From Patagioenas fasciata (taxonomy: Eukaryota; Chordata; Aves; Columbiformes; Columbidae): a stretch of DNA of 64,000 nt. This document shows, piece by piece, positions 1 to 11,000 of the stretch. Each line of letters starts with the position of its first letter. Position 1 is the first letter of the stretch. The DNA is taken from the NCBI RefSeq assembly GCF_037038585.1, contig NC_092521.1, forward strand, positions 106,594,398 to 106,658,397, read 5' to 3'. A program made the position numbers and the translations under genes. Under the pieces are notes generated by a model, which had not been told where the DNA came from, did no database searches, and saw nothing but the letters and a program-made list of their open reading frames with translations.

Positions 1-3000
1 TGCTGAATTCTTGCAGCTCATGGGAGATTATTACTGGACAGCAGTGCTCAGGCCAAGAGAGGACTGAAGCAGCGGGTAATTAAAACAAAATTCCTGTGTG
101 CCAGCACATCACTGTAAGATAATGCAGTTTAAAAACTAAATAGCATGAAATAAAATAATTGCTAAGCAGAAATATTTCACTTTAAGCCAAATCAGTCTAA
201 AGGAAAATAGTTTATTCCAAGCTACATAGCACTGGATAAAATCAGCAAAGGTAAAACACACCTTTCTATCAGGAAATGATCTGGTAGAAAATTTCTGACC
301 TGCCCTTTCTCTTGTATTAGTATTCCTACCCTACATAAAACCTGTTCTCAATATGTTAGGATACTGAGAACTCACAGGAAAAATTTGTAACCACTTGGAA
401 TGGACTTGTAAAGTGTTTTAAAACTCAGCCCAGTGCTCTGAACAAGTTAAAGAAATTCTGTTTGCATCACACCTCTTGTCCAGTAGCAGTTATGTTAGAG
501 CAAGTCAGTTGCCTCCAGCTCTAGTTTCCCAGCTGTGCAAAAGGTGACCATGAAAATCCTCAAAGCAGGGAAAATACACAGCGACTGAAGTACATTTTTG
601 TCCAGTATGAGACAGATGGCACCAGTCCCGGGTTTACCCTGGCCATTGTTTGTTAAGTAAACATAGGAAACGACATGTGAAAGATTAGATTCATCTGACT
701 GCATACAGGTCGGCTAAGTCTTAACCTCTATGTGACATGTTCTTAACAAGTTTCTGCAACTTCCTAGTTCACCGCACAAGAAAAATAAAAAATAAGGTAA
801 ATACCATGAAATACGTAACTGGAAGTGGACTTCATTTCTAATTAGCATGCAAGAAGGGAAGCAGGAGATTGAGAGCTCTGATCAGATTTCTGCAGTATCA
901 CTGGCATTAGTAGAAGTAATCAAATGGGAAAATTGTGCAAGATTTGGAGCATGATCCTGTTTTCAGTGCAGTCACTGCTGGTTTTATCACCCATTTCTTT
1001 GGATAAGATTCCTGGCCCCTAGCCATTTTAGTTTTGTTGTGTAGAAGCTTAGACCTGTTTTTAATCATTTAATTATCCTTTCTGAATTAGCTTTAATGTT
1101 CTTCCTATTTATTTGTACTAGAGAAACTACAACTATTCTTTCAAGTGTGTAAGTGCTGTCTGGCTGGGTGGTCTTATTCTTCTTAAAAGACAAAAATGTT
1201 GAAAAAACAATTGAGTCCTGACATTAATTAGCTCTTTATGGCTTCTTATTAAATGTCAGATTGCCATTTAATGTAGACCATATAGCTTAAAAACTTTAGT
1301 TTGGGTTATAAAGTAGACCTGGGTTATATGTGACTTACCTCATTTCCCCTGAAACTTTATTTCTGTAGACAACAGGATGAAAGACTTTTAGCTGTAACTT
1401 CTAGGCTTTTTTTCAGTATTTTCCCATTTATTTAAGGAAAAGAAGCCAAATAATCCCAGGCAGAAAACTAAATTACTGAAAAGATCATGGCTTACTATAT
1501 AGGTCTTCAGTGAACCAAGGAGATACTCTCTTTCAAAAGCTCAATATAGTTTATTTGTTGAATTCAGGTAATTAGTCACTAATTAAACAAATAAACATTT
1601 TAACATAAATATAAACATTTTATGTCCAGAGTATTAAACATGTAAGGGTGAGATTCTGTCAACATCAATAGCAATCCAGAAAGCACTAAAACTAGTGGAA
1701 ATAGTTTGGCTTCCCACTTGCACAAAATCAGTATTATACCCAAAGACCCCATTGCGAATACATAAACTGGACAAATTTGTACCTATTAACATTTTTTTTT
1801 TCTTAGATCTTAAAAGGACAGAGGTTCCAGTGAAAGATCACTGCCTTGTATAATTCAGTTTAGCATAAATAAATTACAGTCCTTTCCCATAAACATTAGA
1901 TTCTAAATGTATATACACATACAAATATTTTAAATCTTTTAAACTAGTTTTTAATTTGGTACTTAAACAGATGCATTTATTAAGTAAATCAGAATGTGCA
2001 AAAGCTTCAGAGTGGGGTACTATAACCTGCAGGAACTGCCCGCTTTGTGAAATGACATGGAAAATAGGGCTATAGTCCAACTCCACAGTAGGGCTTAAAG
2101 ACTGACAAGGGACTGTGACAGCTGATAGGGAAGCAATTCATCTGCCTAAACACAGATGTCTAGTGCAGGTTAAGATGCAGCCCTCCTACCCTAAAAAGCA
2201 AAATCAGACATTTCATTTGAAAATGAGATTGATGTGCCCCTTATCCTTTCCCTCCTTCAGGTAAAAAGAGAAGGGTTAGTTCACACCTCCAAGGTATGGA
2301 GAAGCAGTTCAGTTCCCTCAGTGGGGCACACTAATTCCAGGACCCACAGAATTAGTAGCTGATGGAAGACTCCAGTGCAGATATATTTTGTGCTGGTCTT
2401 CCACGGTTCTTTGTAGGTGCCTGCCAGAATTTTTAATGGTGGTACCAAGGCATAACATAAGATCCTATTCATATTCTTCTTATGTAAGTATTTGTATATA
2501 TTTCCTGTTACAAACCTATCTTGATTGATATGGTTCATCGTTTAATAACTTCTGTCCAGTTATGTTAGCCATGGGTGAAAATAAAATTGGATCTTATAGT
2601 TATTTGGTTACTTGGCTGGTTCCCAAGCGTGGAGCTTGTCCTGAAGATTTCAGGAGCAATCTGTAAGAATTCCGCATAAGAAACTCCAAGATGGGTTGCC
2701 TGGTAGCCTTTGTCATCCAGGTCAAGCCCATACTGCCTTCTACACAAATACATAGGACTGAGACATACAATTCCAATATGCTGGTTGAACCAAAGCATTG
2801 CCTTTCAGTTGCACTGCATGCTTTTTGATCAATGACAAGTGCAAAGCAAATACATTAACCTAAGTCTCAGTGTCTAGAGGGCTAAAAGCTCAGACACAAG
2901 TGCAGACTTCTGCCAGTAGCAAACAATTAAGCTGGGATGTAACATTAAGAAATATTAAAAGAACCCAAAGCATTTATTGAAAACGAGAAACAGGCTGATT

Positions 3001-3061
3001 CATAAAATAATGAAGGTAAGGAAAACGTCTGTGGTTTTTAGATATGATTTCGCAGGGTAAA
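1..3061. other. AT-rich unique sequence, no gene recognised
   Basis: No open frame here exceeds what chance allows, and I see no repeat family, RNA gene or promoter-like GC patch. The one stretch with coding-like composition is a 77-codon frame on the minus strand at 2565-2798, which contains YGLDLDDKGYQATHLGVSY. It matches no family I know and has only weak flanking splice signals. It could be intron or intergenic DNA. Confidence 0.6.
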
Positions 3062-3324
3062 AAGCTGGCTAAATGGCCAGGCCCGAGTTGTGGTGAATGG
3101 AGTTAAATCCAGTTGGTGCCGGTCACAAGTGGTATTCCCCAGGGCTCAGTATTTGAGCCAGTTCTGTTTAATATATTTATCAGTAATCTGGATGAGGGGA
3201 TTGAGTGCACCCTCAGTATGTTTGCAGATGACACAAACTTGGGTGGGAGTGTTGATCTGCTGCAGGGATTCCTCTTCAGAGTGATCTGGACAGGCTGGAT
3301 CAATGGGATGAGGCCAATTGTATG
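3062..3324 (+). mobile_element. CR1 LINE fragment (reverse-transcriptase palm region)
   Basis: This is a short piece of CR1 ORF2 on the plus strand, truncated at both ends. It opens with a decayed WLNGQARVVVNGV-like stretch, changes frame near 3113, and then reads [19 protein letters not shown], a short linker and [16 protein letters not shown] is the catalytic palm motif (motif C) of non-LTR reverse transcriptases. The match runs on through a DLDRLDRWxxxN-like region to about 3324 and stops before the rest of ORF2. There is no 3' octamer tail, so the downstream half was lost after insertion. It is a dead relic. The family is clear; the boundaries are good to about 15 bp. Confidence 0.85.
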
Positions 3325-5950
3325 TGCCTAGTAGCTTCCTCATCAAAGAGGACTAAATGTGAATCTCTTTTTAAATGCTGGCTTGTCTTGCCCACTCCCT
3401 GCCCCCTCCTCTACCCCCCAAAAAAATGCATCCAGACAAAACTTCCAGATATACAAAAGTATGTTTTTTCAACCTGACAGGATTTGGTTTGCTGCGCCAA
3501 ATTTTGATATCATCTTTTATTTTAAATGCTCTTCCAATAACATTTTTCAACAATTTTTGATGTATTGATTTAAGGATAAAAAATAAATGTGGATGGAGAA
3601 ATGTAGTGGTTAATTAAGTTAGGTATAATAGTAGGAAAATGCATAGTTCGTTATGCATTTTGTTTGAACTTTAATCTACTAACTAAAACCATTTTAAATA
3701 ACCACTAAAATGAAACAAAAGTTTGCTGCCATAATTATACATTTTTTATCTCATCCTTTACCCCATGTTTCCACTCTTTGTCAATTTGTGTTGCAAGCTT
3801 TCGTGGGCTAGGTACTTTGCAAGGTTTTTCCAGTGCCTAGTATTATCAGTCTTCATTCTGACTTGCTGCTTGGACATCATTTTAGTACACAGGATTAATA
3901 ATGTTTAGTTATAAGAGAACTGCCTCCTGAACAAATTTCGCTATGTTTAGATTTATTATCATTCTGTTTTATGTTTAGGTACTTATATATGCCTTGCATT
4001 ATTCATAACTTAACACTAATAAAGGGATGAATTCCACTTTCATGTTCTTTGTTGACCTGATAACATGACTTTTTCAGGCATGAGAGTAAGATCATACAAA
4101 CTGAGTCTCTTACAGCAAGCAGCTATACCACAGATAACCTCATCTTCCATTCATGTTAACATCATCTGTACTAGCAAAAGCATGGCAGGTACTTTCTGCT
4201 TCTGGTATTCCTTGTGGAAAGAAAGAAAGCATAAATTCCAATTTCATCTTCAGGGGAAAAACGTGCTTAACAAAAATCAAAGTAAAGCTGTTTGTGGTTG
4301 ATGCTAAACATAGCTCTGCATAGTTGGCACGCTAAATGAATGCTCAGGGAGGGGTTCTGAATATTGCCTTTCATAAGATATATAACCTGTGGAAACCTCA
4401 TTTGTTTACTCCTTACCATATAGAAAAAAGCCTCTCATAGCCATTCACTGTGACCACAGCCCCTTGACTTCGATTCAAGACAGAGGATGCTGTGTTTTTC
4501 CATCTTTAACTTCTAAAGAAGGAGAATTATGTCTTCTTTCCCCTTCCCTGTTTTCTCCTATCTAACTTCCAGACCTAATCACAGCTTGGACTACAGGGGC
4601 TGCCCAGAAGGACATTCAGGTCTACCATTCTGCAATATGGCAGAGCTCAGTGATCTTGTTCCCCCTGCCAGAGAATCCCATGAAATTTTCACTTCGGATA
4701 TAATAAAAAGTTTTATAGTTTCACTTAGAAAAAGTAATATATAAATGTGAGGAGAAAGGCAGGAACAGACATTGCTTTGAGTACTTAAACCCTCAGTACT
4801 TCTTTTGCTTAGGAGATTAAAAACTGCTTACAGTTTCTTGCAAATTAAGAACAGCTGCTTATAAGCAAAAGGGCCTGTCCTGGTCTTAACTGCCCCTTCA
4901 CAAATTATTTAAAAGGAAACAATGAATTTTTGCATAGTTTGATGACCATCGTTCTTATACATTGTGTTTCTATTATGGTACATACTCTTGTTTCCTTTGT
5001 GATTTGACCTTGCAAAGCATTTATACAGATGAGCACAAGTATGTCATTTATTATTAAAACTTTCTATGGTTAAAACTTAGGGCTTTGGGATATCTGTGCT
5101 TTTATGTCATAAAAAGGCAAAAGAGACAGCTTTAGTATTGCCTGAAAAATGCAACAAAATAACACTGGTTCTTTCATTGGGCTCCAAGGTATTCTTGCAA
5201 AAGTGCATCATTCTTTTGTTATAATCTCCTATATTTTTTCCTCTCTGAAATCATTGCCACATTTCACCACATGAATCTTTTATAACTTGTTTTTGTTCAT
5301 TTTGGTTCTGGGAGCAAGGAGGGGAATCTCCCTGGTAGTACTGCGTCTGTGTGGTCTGGAGCATGTAGCCATACATCTTAGCTCTTTGTGAAGAACAAAA
5401 GGTCTGCAAGTAAATGGTGTTGATAGTATTGCAACATAGATCCGGTATGGCCATGCGTCTGCAAAATGAGATTTTTCCTGTGACCTGCTGGAAATTGCAT
5501 TCAAACAGAACGCCAGATGACATGGTCATTTTTATAAACCAGAAGGTCTCCCATCTTGTGTAGGTGTATCTTGAGTGTTGACAGATGGGTTCTGCTATCT
5601 GCTTTTTATCTTTTGCACTGGAATTAATTTAACCTCAGCTGAAGAGACAGAAGGAGAGGGCTTGTTATTGTGTGTATTATACTACAGGCAACAGCCAAAA
5701 TTGCTATCACCTGGGCTCCAATCTCCAGCACACACTACACATATCTAAGAAAAAAGTGGAAAGGAAGGAAAGAGAAAATCATACAGGTTATATTATTTTT
5801 CTTTGGATCGTTCTCTTACTGCACCCTCTGGTTGCATTTACTATTCTTCCCCCCAGGGTGCTGTATCATTCTTTACACAGTAGCCCCCATATGACTAATG
5901 TATTGTTCAGTCCTACTATATTTACATACCTTCCGCACTGATGTGCCAAA
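3325..5950. other. AT-rich unique sequence, no gene recognised
   Basis: Nothing beyond short chance ORFs is visible on either strand. The longest is 92 codons on the minus strand (5251-5529), with no recognisable domain. No simple repeat above about 15 bp and no CpG-rich patch was seen. The stretch ends at the octamer tail of the CR1 cluster. Confidence 0.6.
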
Positions 5951-6141
5951 AATCACAGAATCACAGAATGGTTGGGATTGGAAGGGACCTCTGGAGATCA
6001 TCTAGTCCAATCCACCTGCTAAAGCAGGTACACCTAGAGCACATTGCACAGGAGTGCGTCCAGGCAGGTCTTGAATGTCTCCAGAGAAGACTCCACAACC
6101 TCTCTGGGCAGCCTGTTTCAGTGTTCTGACACCCTCAAAGT
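5951..6141 (-). mobile_element. CR1 LINE, 3' end of the outer (older) copy
   Basis: On the minus strand this runs from an ORF2 C-terminal region through the 3' UTR to the tandem octamer tail, seen on the plus strand as two AATCACAG units at 5951. That tail is diagnostic of avian CR1. Its first bases (minus strand, from 6141: ACTTTGAGGGTGTCAGAACA) are what should follow the point where the copy at 7504-8080 breaks off. I therefore read the two as one element, separated by the CR1 at 6142-7503. It would have inserted as a 5'-truncated copy of roughly 770 bp. Confidence 0.88.
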
Positions 6142-7503
6142 AGAATCATCAAGTCACAGAATGTCCTGAGTTGGAAGGGATCCACATGGATCATTGACTC
6201 CAGCTCCTGTCCTTGCTTATGACAACCCCACAGTTCACACCATGTGTCTGAAGGCTTTGTCCAGTCTCTTCTTGAACACTGTCAGGCTTGGGGCCACTAC
6301 TAGTTCCCTGGGGAGCCTGTTCCAGTGCTCCACCACCCTCTGGGGGAAGAACCTTTTCCTAATATCCAACATAAACATCCCCAGGCACATCTTCCTGCCA
6401 TTCCCTCAGGTTCTGTCACTGGTCGCCAGGGAGAAGAGATCAGTGCCTACCCCTCCACCTCCCTTTGTGAGGAAGCTGTAGCTGCCATGAGGTCTCTCCT
6501 CAGTCTCCTCTTCTCCAGGCTGAACAAACCAAATGATTTTAGCCACTCCTCATACAGCTCCTCCTCAAAACCCCTCACTACCTTTGTAGCCCTCTTCTGG
6601 ACACTCTCCAGTAGCTTAATATCTTTTTTATCCTGTGGTGCCCAGAACTGCACACAGTGCTCCAGGTGAGGCCGCACCAGTGCAGAGCAGAGCGGGACAA
6701 TCACCTCCCTCGCTCGGCTGGCAATGCTGTGCTGGATGCACACAGGACATGGTTGGCCCTCTTGGCTGCCAGGGCACACTGTTGGCTCATGTTCAACTTG
6801 CTGTCGACCAGAACCTTCACATCCCTCTCCTCAGAGCTGCTTTCCAGCATCTTGTCCCCCAGTCTGAATGTACAGCCAGGGTTGCCATGTCCCAGGTGCA
6901 AAATCCTGCATTTGCTCTTGTTGAACTTCATGCAGTTGGTGATTGCCCAGTTCTCCAATTTATCCAGACCCCTCTGCAGGGCCTCTCTGACCTCGAGAGT
7001 GTCAACAGCTTCCCCCAATTTTGTGTCATCAGAAATCCCTCAAGTCCCAGGTTTAAGTCATTTATAAAGACATTGAAGAGTGCTGGCCCTGAGGTGGATC
7101 CCTGCAGAACCCTGCTAGTGACTGGTCACCAGCCCAACATAACCCCATTTACTTGAACCATTTGAGCCTGACCTGTCAGTCAACTGCTCACCCACTGTAT
7201 TATGTGTTTATCCAGCTGTATGCTGGACATCTTGTCCAGGAGGATACTGTGAGAGACAGTATCAAAGACGTTACTGAAATCCAAAAAGATCACATCGACA
7301 GGCTTCCTTTGGTCAACTTGGTGGGTAACCTTGTTGTAGAATGAAATTAAGTTTGTCAAGCAAGATTTTTGCCTCATGAACCCATGCTGGCTGGGATCAA
7401 TGACTGCATTGTCATTCAGATGTTTTTCAATAACTCCCAGAACAATCTTCTCCATGATTTCGCCAGGAGCAGAAGTGAAGCTAACAGGCCTGTAGTTGCC
7501 AGG
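6142..7503 (-). mobile_element. CR1 LINE, inner (younger) nested copy
   Basis: This is a 5'-truncated CR1 of about 1.36 kb on the minus strand. It starts inside the reverse-transcriptase domain (NYRPVSF-like, near 7500) and runs through motif A, the palm, thumb and C-terminal region to a CR1 3' UTR (GTCCTGAGTTGGAAGGG on the plus strand at 6163) and a degenerate octamer tail at 6142-6160. Its 3' sequence is of a different CR1 subfamily type from the element around it. It sits in the same orientation inside that element, interrupting the ORF2 C-terminus, so it is the later insertion. I could not define a clear target-site duplication, which is normal for CR1. Confidence 0.88.
6447..7503 (-). 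pseudogene. CR1 ORF2 (endonuclease/reverse transcriptase) remnant, inner copy
   Basis: This is the coding relic inside the inner CR1. Three frame segments follow each other on the minus strand. The first, 7455-7180, carries SQHGFMRQKSCLTNLISF and motif A as FLDFSNVFDTVSHSIL, with its aspartates still present. The second, 7018-6701, reads [20 protein letters not shown] and [14 protein letters not shown]. The third, 6779-6447, reads [17 protein letters not shown] and [14 protein letters not shown]. Between the first two, the palm motif reads ISDDTKLG instead of FADDTKLG. The order matches CR1-type non-LTR ORF2 from the fingers/palm to the C-terminus. Frameshifts and missing N-terminal endonuclease sequence mean no active protein. 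This ORF would have served target-primed reverse transcription of its own RNA. Confidence 0.85.
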
Positions 7504-8075
7504 TTAAAGAAGTTTATACAAGAAGTTTCTCTTCATATTCAGATGGAACCTTCTATGCTTCAGTCTGTACCCACTGTCCCTCACCCTGTTGTTGGGCACC
7601 ACTGAAAGGAGTCTGGTCCCATCCTCTTGACATCCACCCTTCAGATATTTATAAGCACTGACGAGATCCCTTCTCAGCCTTCTCTTCTCCAGGCTGAACA
7701 GACCCAGCTCTCTCAGTCTCTCCTCATAAGAAAGATGCTCCAGACCCCTAATCATCTTTGTAGCCCACTGCTGGACTCCCTCCAGTAATTTCTTGTCTTT
7801 CTTAAACTGGAGAAACCAGAACTGAACACAGTACTCCAGATGTGGCCTCACCAGGGCAGAATAGAGGAGGAGGAGAACCTCCCTCAACCTTTTGCCAGTG
7901 CACCCCAGGATACTGTTGGCCTTCTTGGCTATGAGAGCACATTGTTGACTCATGGTTAACCTGTTGTCGACCAGAACTCTCAGATCCTTCTCTGCAATGC
8001 CGCTTCCCAGCAGGTCCGCCCCTAACCTGTATTGGTGCCTGGGGTTATTTCACCTCAGGTGCAGGACCCTGCACT
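7504..8075 (-). pseudogene. CR1 ORF2 C-terminal remnant, outer copy
   Basis: A frame on the minus strand is open for 149 codons from 7953 to 7504. It reads [18 protein letters not shown], then [20 protein letters not shown], then [20 protein letters not shown], in the order expected of the CR1 ORF2 thumb and C-terminal region. Upstream, 7954-8075 is the same ORF with a stop and frame changes. The catalytic palm is absent because of 5' truncation. The open frame probably survives by chance or relative youth. The natural C-terminus lies beyond the inner insertion, so no functional protein is possible. Confidence 0.82.
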
Positions 8076-8080
8076 TTTCT
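7504..8080 (-). mobile_element. CR1 LINE, 5' portion of the outer (older) copy
   Basis: On the minus strand this begins near 8080 (AAAGTGCAGGGTCCTGCACC) and continues through the ORF2 thumb and C-terminal part until it breaks at about 7504. The break falls just after a NMKRNFL-like sequence, and the missing 3' end lies at 5951-6141, beyond the inner CR1. The last 15-20 bases before the break (about 7504-7520) loosely repeat an AAACTTCTT motif. They could be a worn target duplication or filler from the second insertion. The 5' truncation at 8080 is typical of LINE insertions. Confidence 0.87.
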
Positions 8081-11000
8081 GATTCTAAAGTTGCCAAGAG
8101 AGAAGAGCAGAGAGAATATTAAACACCATTTAGAGTAGCTTGTAGGATAGGTACTAAAATGAAAAAATAATCAGTAATATATTAGCTTTCCAGTGGGGAA
8201 AAATTCATGTATTGGCATGCTCTAATAGGAGTATATTTTGTCTACAGAGCAATCACCTTCTGCTTTTTGGTTTAGTGGTTTGGGGTGGTGGTTAAGTGGA
8301 ATGCTCAGCCAAACTGCACCATAAACAGCAAGGTGAATGACGCCCAGTCTATTGTATGATGACTTAACTAATGCTCATAATCTAACTGCATGTCTCACGC
8401 TTATATTTTACAACAAACAAAACTTTTTCCTTTTATGTCCAGACCTGAAGTGGGAGAACTGGATTACACTATCCTTACAAAGTCAAGGTTAATTCTGTGG
8501 GGAGGGAATACCCCATACTTCCCATCTTTCTAGTACTCCCTGAAAGAGCATTTTGTGCAACACGCAATAGGAAGCCTCTGCCTTCAAGCAGGAATACCTG
8601 GGTCCTGCTTCTTAAAGTTGTTGATCTGATGTGTTTCTAAAGGCTTCCAGTAGCCTCCCTTGCCCTGACAATCTAGTCCAGAGTATCTTTATCAGTAGAA
8701 AATTTGTCCTAATGACTGACATCAATTTATACTGCTGCTGCTTAAAACCATTTATTCCTTGTTGTCATTCACGAGGGAAATGCAAAATGCATTATCCTAC
8801 TCCTTCGTCAGCAGCTGTGTATGTGTTTAAAAATGCATGTGTCCCTTCCAAACTGTAAACTGCACGTGTACATAGTAAATAGCAGAAACTGCATTTTTTC
8901 AGCCACTAAAGGTGCATAACTGTGGGAACTAGATTCCTCTTTACACCACTGAACAGTACACAAGCTAGCATCCTCTCCTCTTTGATGTGTTCACAGAAGC
9001 TTTAGTTCATAAATATATTCACTAACATTTACACACACTAACAGTCGGAGGACCAAGGACCTAAGGAACAAGAAACCAGCAAAAAATAAATTCTTTGAAC
9101 CTCCTCCCCCTCCTCCACTTTCCACCTCACTTGGGTGTCACACAGATTTAAAAACTACTTTCTGATCCATAAGTCCATAAAGGATTTGCAAGAATAACTA
9201 ATTCTTGTTTTTACCAAGTGGTGTTTGTTTCTTTCTTTTTCATTTGGAATTTTCAAAGTGTTGCAGAAACACTGATTAATCTAATTTAACTGTATTTACT
9301 GTGTAAAAGATACTGCAGTGTCATGCCAACTTCAGGAAACAGAAAATGAGACTAGACAGGTAAATGCAAGATTTGGGATGATTAAACTAGGCATCTTAAC
9401 AAATGGTCCAGCTTTCAGAAAGTCTAAGTCCTTGTCAGTGGTAAAAGTTTTACAAGTATGTACTTATGCTACTAATAAAACCGGATTGGCCAAGTATGGA
9501 AAAGGAAACAGAATACTTACATAGTTTTTTTCTCATCTTTCAAAATTAATCTTTTTGTTTACTATATTTTTTACTACTTTTCATATACATTTTCAGAAGA
9601 TACTGTAAGAAGAGATGCAGCAAGTCTATTTTCTGCAGCCTCAGTGGTCTTATTACCTTCTTTAATTCTTTTTACTTTGTTTAGATACAGGCATGCAGGA
9701 AAAACTCAGTCTGTATTAACCACTGGAATGAACATAAGTCTTAGGTGGTTGACCCCAATCTATCTTTGATGACAACTGAACAAAGAAATGCAAACTCACT
9801 TCCATATGTTGCTCACTATTTGCACTCAACCAGATATCTAAACATCCTGAGGATCTGGTCATTCAGTATCGCAGGTAAACTTCAGTAAGATTTTGGGGGA
9901 ACAAGGGATGTGGGATGTAAGCCCCTAATGTGAAGTTTGCCAGACCAAAATTAGATGTATTAAGCATTTTTTATGGACCCTTGTAGCTATATTTCTTCTC
10001 AGATTGCAGTGGCATTCAACAAAATTAATCTCTATGCCTTACACCAGCTCGAAAAAAAAAAAACCAACAAACTTTAAGTCTTTAAAATATTAATTATTAG
10101 TTTTAGATCTAGTTGCAGCCTGGTTGCAAAAGCTTAGTTTCCCTATAATCAATCATTTTTAATCAGTCTTCTTACCCTTAGAATTTTAAGACAATAAAAT
10201 AGTGTGTACAAAGTTAGATGGTAAAACTTTGAAAAAGTCCTGCTGTGTGAGAACACATAGTTACATTTTAAATTAAATGCTTAATAAACTAGGTAATTTT
10301 ATTTGGAATTTTGATTTGGGAGCTACAGTTCTGACTTCGGATTTTTTTTAGTTCAGCATTTTAACTTGTTATTTTAGAGAAACTTTTCACGTTTATTGAC
10401 TTTACCACAGGGGATTAAAAAATCAAATCCAAAAGACACTGTTTGTTTCTGCTGAAAAAAACCCATACTTTGAGATCCATGCCTAAGGTGTATATATTTA
10501 AATGTGGCTTTAAAAAAAAAAAAAAAGATTTTTGAGCATGGTGGGCTTTTATTTATTTATTTAGAATTTAGACATCATGGATAGCCTGCATAAGATAGAA
10601 AACTCATTCTTCACATAGCCTGATTGGCTATTCATATACTTTTAGCACGTGCAAAAAGCCTAAAGATTTTGCTATTTCACAGTGTCCAAGTACAGGAAAT
10701 AATGACTTAACTTTTATCAAACGACAATTTGAATGTATCTTAGAAATGGCAATGGAATAGTTGGGAATAAAGTAACTAAAGGAATGCTTGCATTGCTGCT
10801 CTAGTAGTGCTCCAGGCTGCAGTGATGCAGATCTGTTCTGAAATTTCTGCAGGAGTAGGATTATGTAGGGAGGGGGCTGGAGGCCTTGTTTGTATGACTT
10901 TGAAGCATATCCCCATTTGTTTTCCTCATTTTTCTGCAAAACTTGTTTACTAACATTTTAGCTGCACTAGGCATTTATTGAAGTTGAAGCAGATACAAGA

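Noticed and set aside
5951-8080. Three independent tandem CR1 insertions
   Set aside because: The break in the piece at 7504 and the start of the piece at 6141 are complementary in the CR1 consensus, so one split element plus one nested element explains the data better.
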